From NCBI GenBank assembly GCA_903828675.1, contig CAIKND010000079.1, positions 1 to 64,000 on the forward strand: a DNA stretch of 64,000 nucleotides. The letters are read 5' to 3'. Position 1 is the first letter of the stretch. Each line of letters begins with the position of its first letter. The notes under the pieces are model-generated. The model was not told the origin of the DNA, searched no databases, and saw nothing but the letters and a program-made list of their open reading frames with translations. This stretch comes from an uncultured Acidobacteriaceae bacterium (GTDB lineage Bacteria > Acidobacteriota > Terriglobia > Terriglobales > Acidobacteriaceae). Made by a program: the position numbers and the translations under genes. This document shows, one piece after another, positions 63,489-64,000 of this stretch.

Positions 63489-64000
63489 TTACTTGGAGAG
63501 CATCTCTTGCTTGGACAGGAAACCGGTGAGAGCTTCACTCATCTTGTCGGAGCGCTCCGCCATCGTCCAAGTCGAATCCCACAACATGTAGGCACCCTGC
63601 GCGGTGAGGAACTTCTGGCCGTTGCTCGCAGCGGTTGCCACGGTCATGGACCATCCGTTGTACTCGAGGATGAAGAGCGGCGCAGTTTCGTTGCCGGTCA
63701 TGGGGCTGCGCAAATCGACGATATGCTGCCCCGCATGGATGATGGCCCTCACCTGCGCGTCGCCTTCCAGGCGGTCGAGGTTGAAGGTGCAGTTGAAGAG
63801 AACGCCGTCTGGGGACTCCTTCAAGCCCAGGGCATCGTCCTTTGCGCCGATCTCATTTACGTTCCCGTAGACGAGGCTAACGCCATTAGTCTTGTCGCCG
63901 CGCTTGCCGAAGGCAGCCACGTCCTTGAGGGCCTGCAGTCCAGCGGGACTTGATCCCAGGGAGACGGCGGATTTTTGCGCAGCTTCCACCGGATCGTAGA
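63489..64000 (-). CDS. Secreted-protein paralogue of unknown function (C-terminal part)
   Basis: The last 170 codons of a gene entering from beyond base 64000. The visible part (YDPVEAAQKSAVSLGSSPAG, ESPDGVLFNCTFNLDRLEGD, VRAIIHAGQHIVDLRSPMTG, NETAPLFILEYNGWSMTVAT, GAYMLWDSTWTM) follows the same plan as the C-terminal half of the protein at 61560, at roughly 40 percent identity by eye. The two are tandem paralogues on one strand, separated by about 810 bp of repeats. The N-terminal domain and start are not in the window. No catalytic motif is recognised; the function is unknown. Confidence 0.8.
   Translation of the reverse strand, partial: YDPVEAAQKSAVSLGSSPAGLQALKDVAAFGKRGDKTNGVSLVYGNVNEIGAKDDALGLKESPDGVLFNCTFNLDRLEGDAQVRAIIHAGQHIVDLRSPMTGNETAPLFILEYNGWSMTVATAASNGQKFLTAQGAYMLWDSTWTMAERSDKMSEALTGFLSKQEMLSK

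Overview
The window looks like chromosome of an acidobacterium, class Terriglobia (formerly subdivision 1). This is inferred from gene style, not from a marker gene: an Oar-like TonB-dependent receptor with a carboxypeptidase-regulatory N-terminal domain, many Tat-exported glycoside hydrolases, a B12-dependent ribonucleotide reductase, a membrane pyrophosphatase, and noncoding hairpin repeats of the AAGTCGTGCC type. No rRNA, tRNA, CRISPR array, insertion sequence or prophage gene was recognised.

Region 1 (1-12.4 kb) is a pectin/uronate locus. A TonB-dependent receptor (partial) and a secreted carboxylesterase diverge from a shared control region. A FadR-type GntR repressor diverges from a tight five-gene operon: uronate isomerase (uxaC), hexuronate MFS transporter, a LarA-superfamily nickel-pincer epimerase, tagaturonate/fructuronate epimerase (uxaE) and a KduD-like SDR. 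A convergent GH28 polygalacturonase closes the locus. TGGTCNGACCA-type palindromes sit in all three control regions and probably mark the repressor's regulon. The LarA homologue keeps the His-Lys-His spacing of the nickel-pincer site, which suggests a galacturonate route ending in a mannonate/gluconate C2 epimerisation.

Region 2 (12.4-30.1 kb) is mixed: a soluble CRP-like histidine kinase paired with a response regulator/thioredoxin-reductase-like fusion, a NarL-type regulator with a degenerate receiver, an OmpA protein, P5C dehydrogenase, a UDP-galactopyranose-mutase-like flavoprotein, a GH31 enzyme, a translationally coupled thioester reductase plus AMP ligase, and a MacB-like ABC transporter operon with a LolA-like protein and a lipase-like hydrolase.

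Region 3 (30.4-46.7 kb) is an L-fucose/fucoside island: lactonase, two SDRs (one with an internal deletion), an enolase-superfamily sugar-acid dehydratase, a zinc dehydrogenase remnant fused by deletion to a sodium:solute symporter remnant, GH29, an AraC remnant, GH95, a divergent GH38, a RhaT-type permease, a URO-D-family protein and a second GH29 with a C-terminal carbohydrate-binding-like domain. Several scars show gene decay or assembly collapse here.

Region 4 (46.9-64 kb) is mostly housekeeping: nrdJ with a candidate NrdR box, a Sel1-repeat protein, an acetyltransferase, H+-PPase, a GT39-like glycosyltransferase, a sigma-54-activator-like protein without GAFTGA, an acyltransferase, proC, and two tandem paralogous secreted proteins. 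Two diverged copies of a structured noncoding element of roughly 310-420 bp (52.85 and 63.46 kb) both lie in sense orientation directly after a stop codon.
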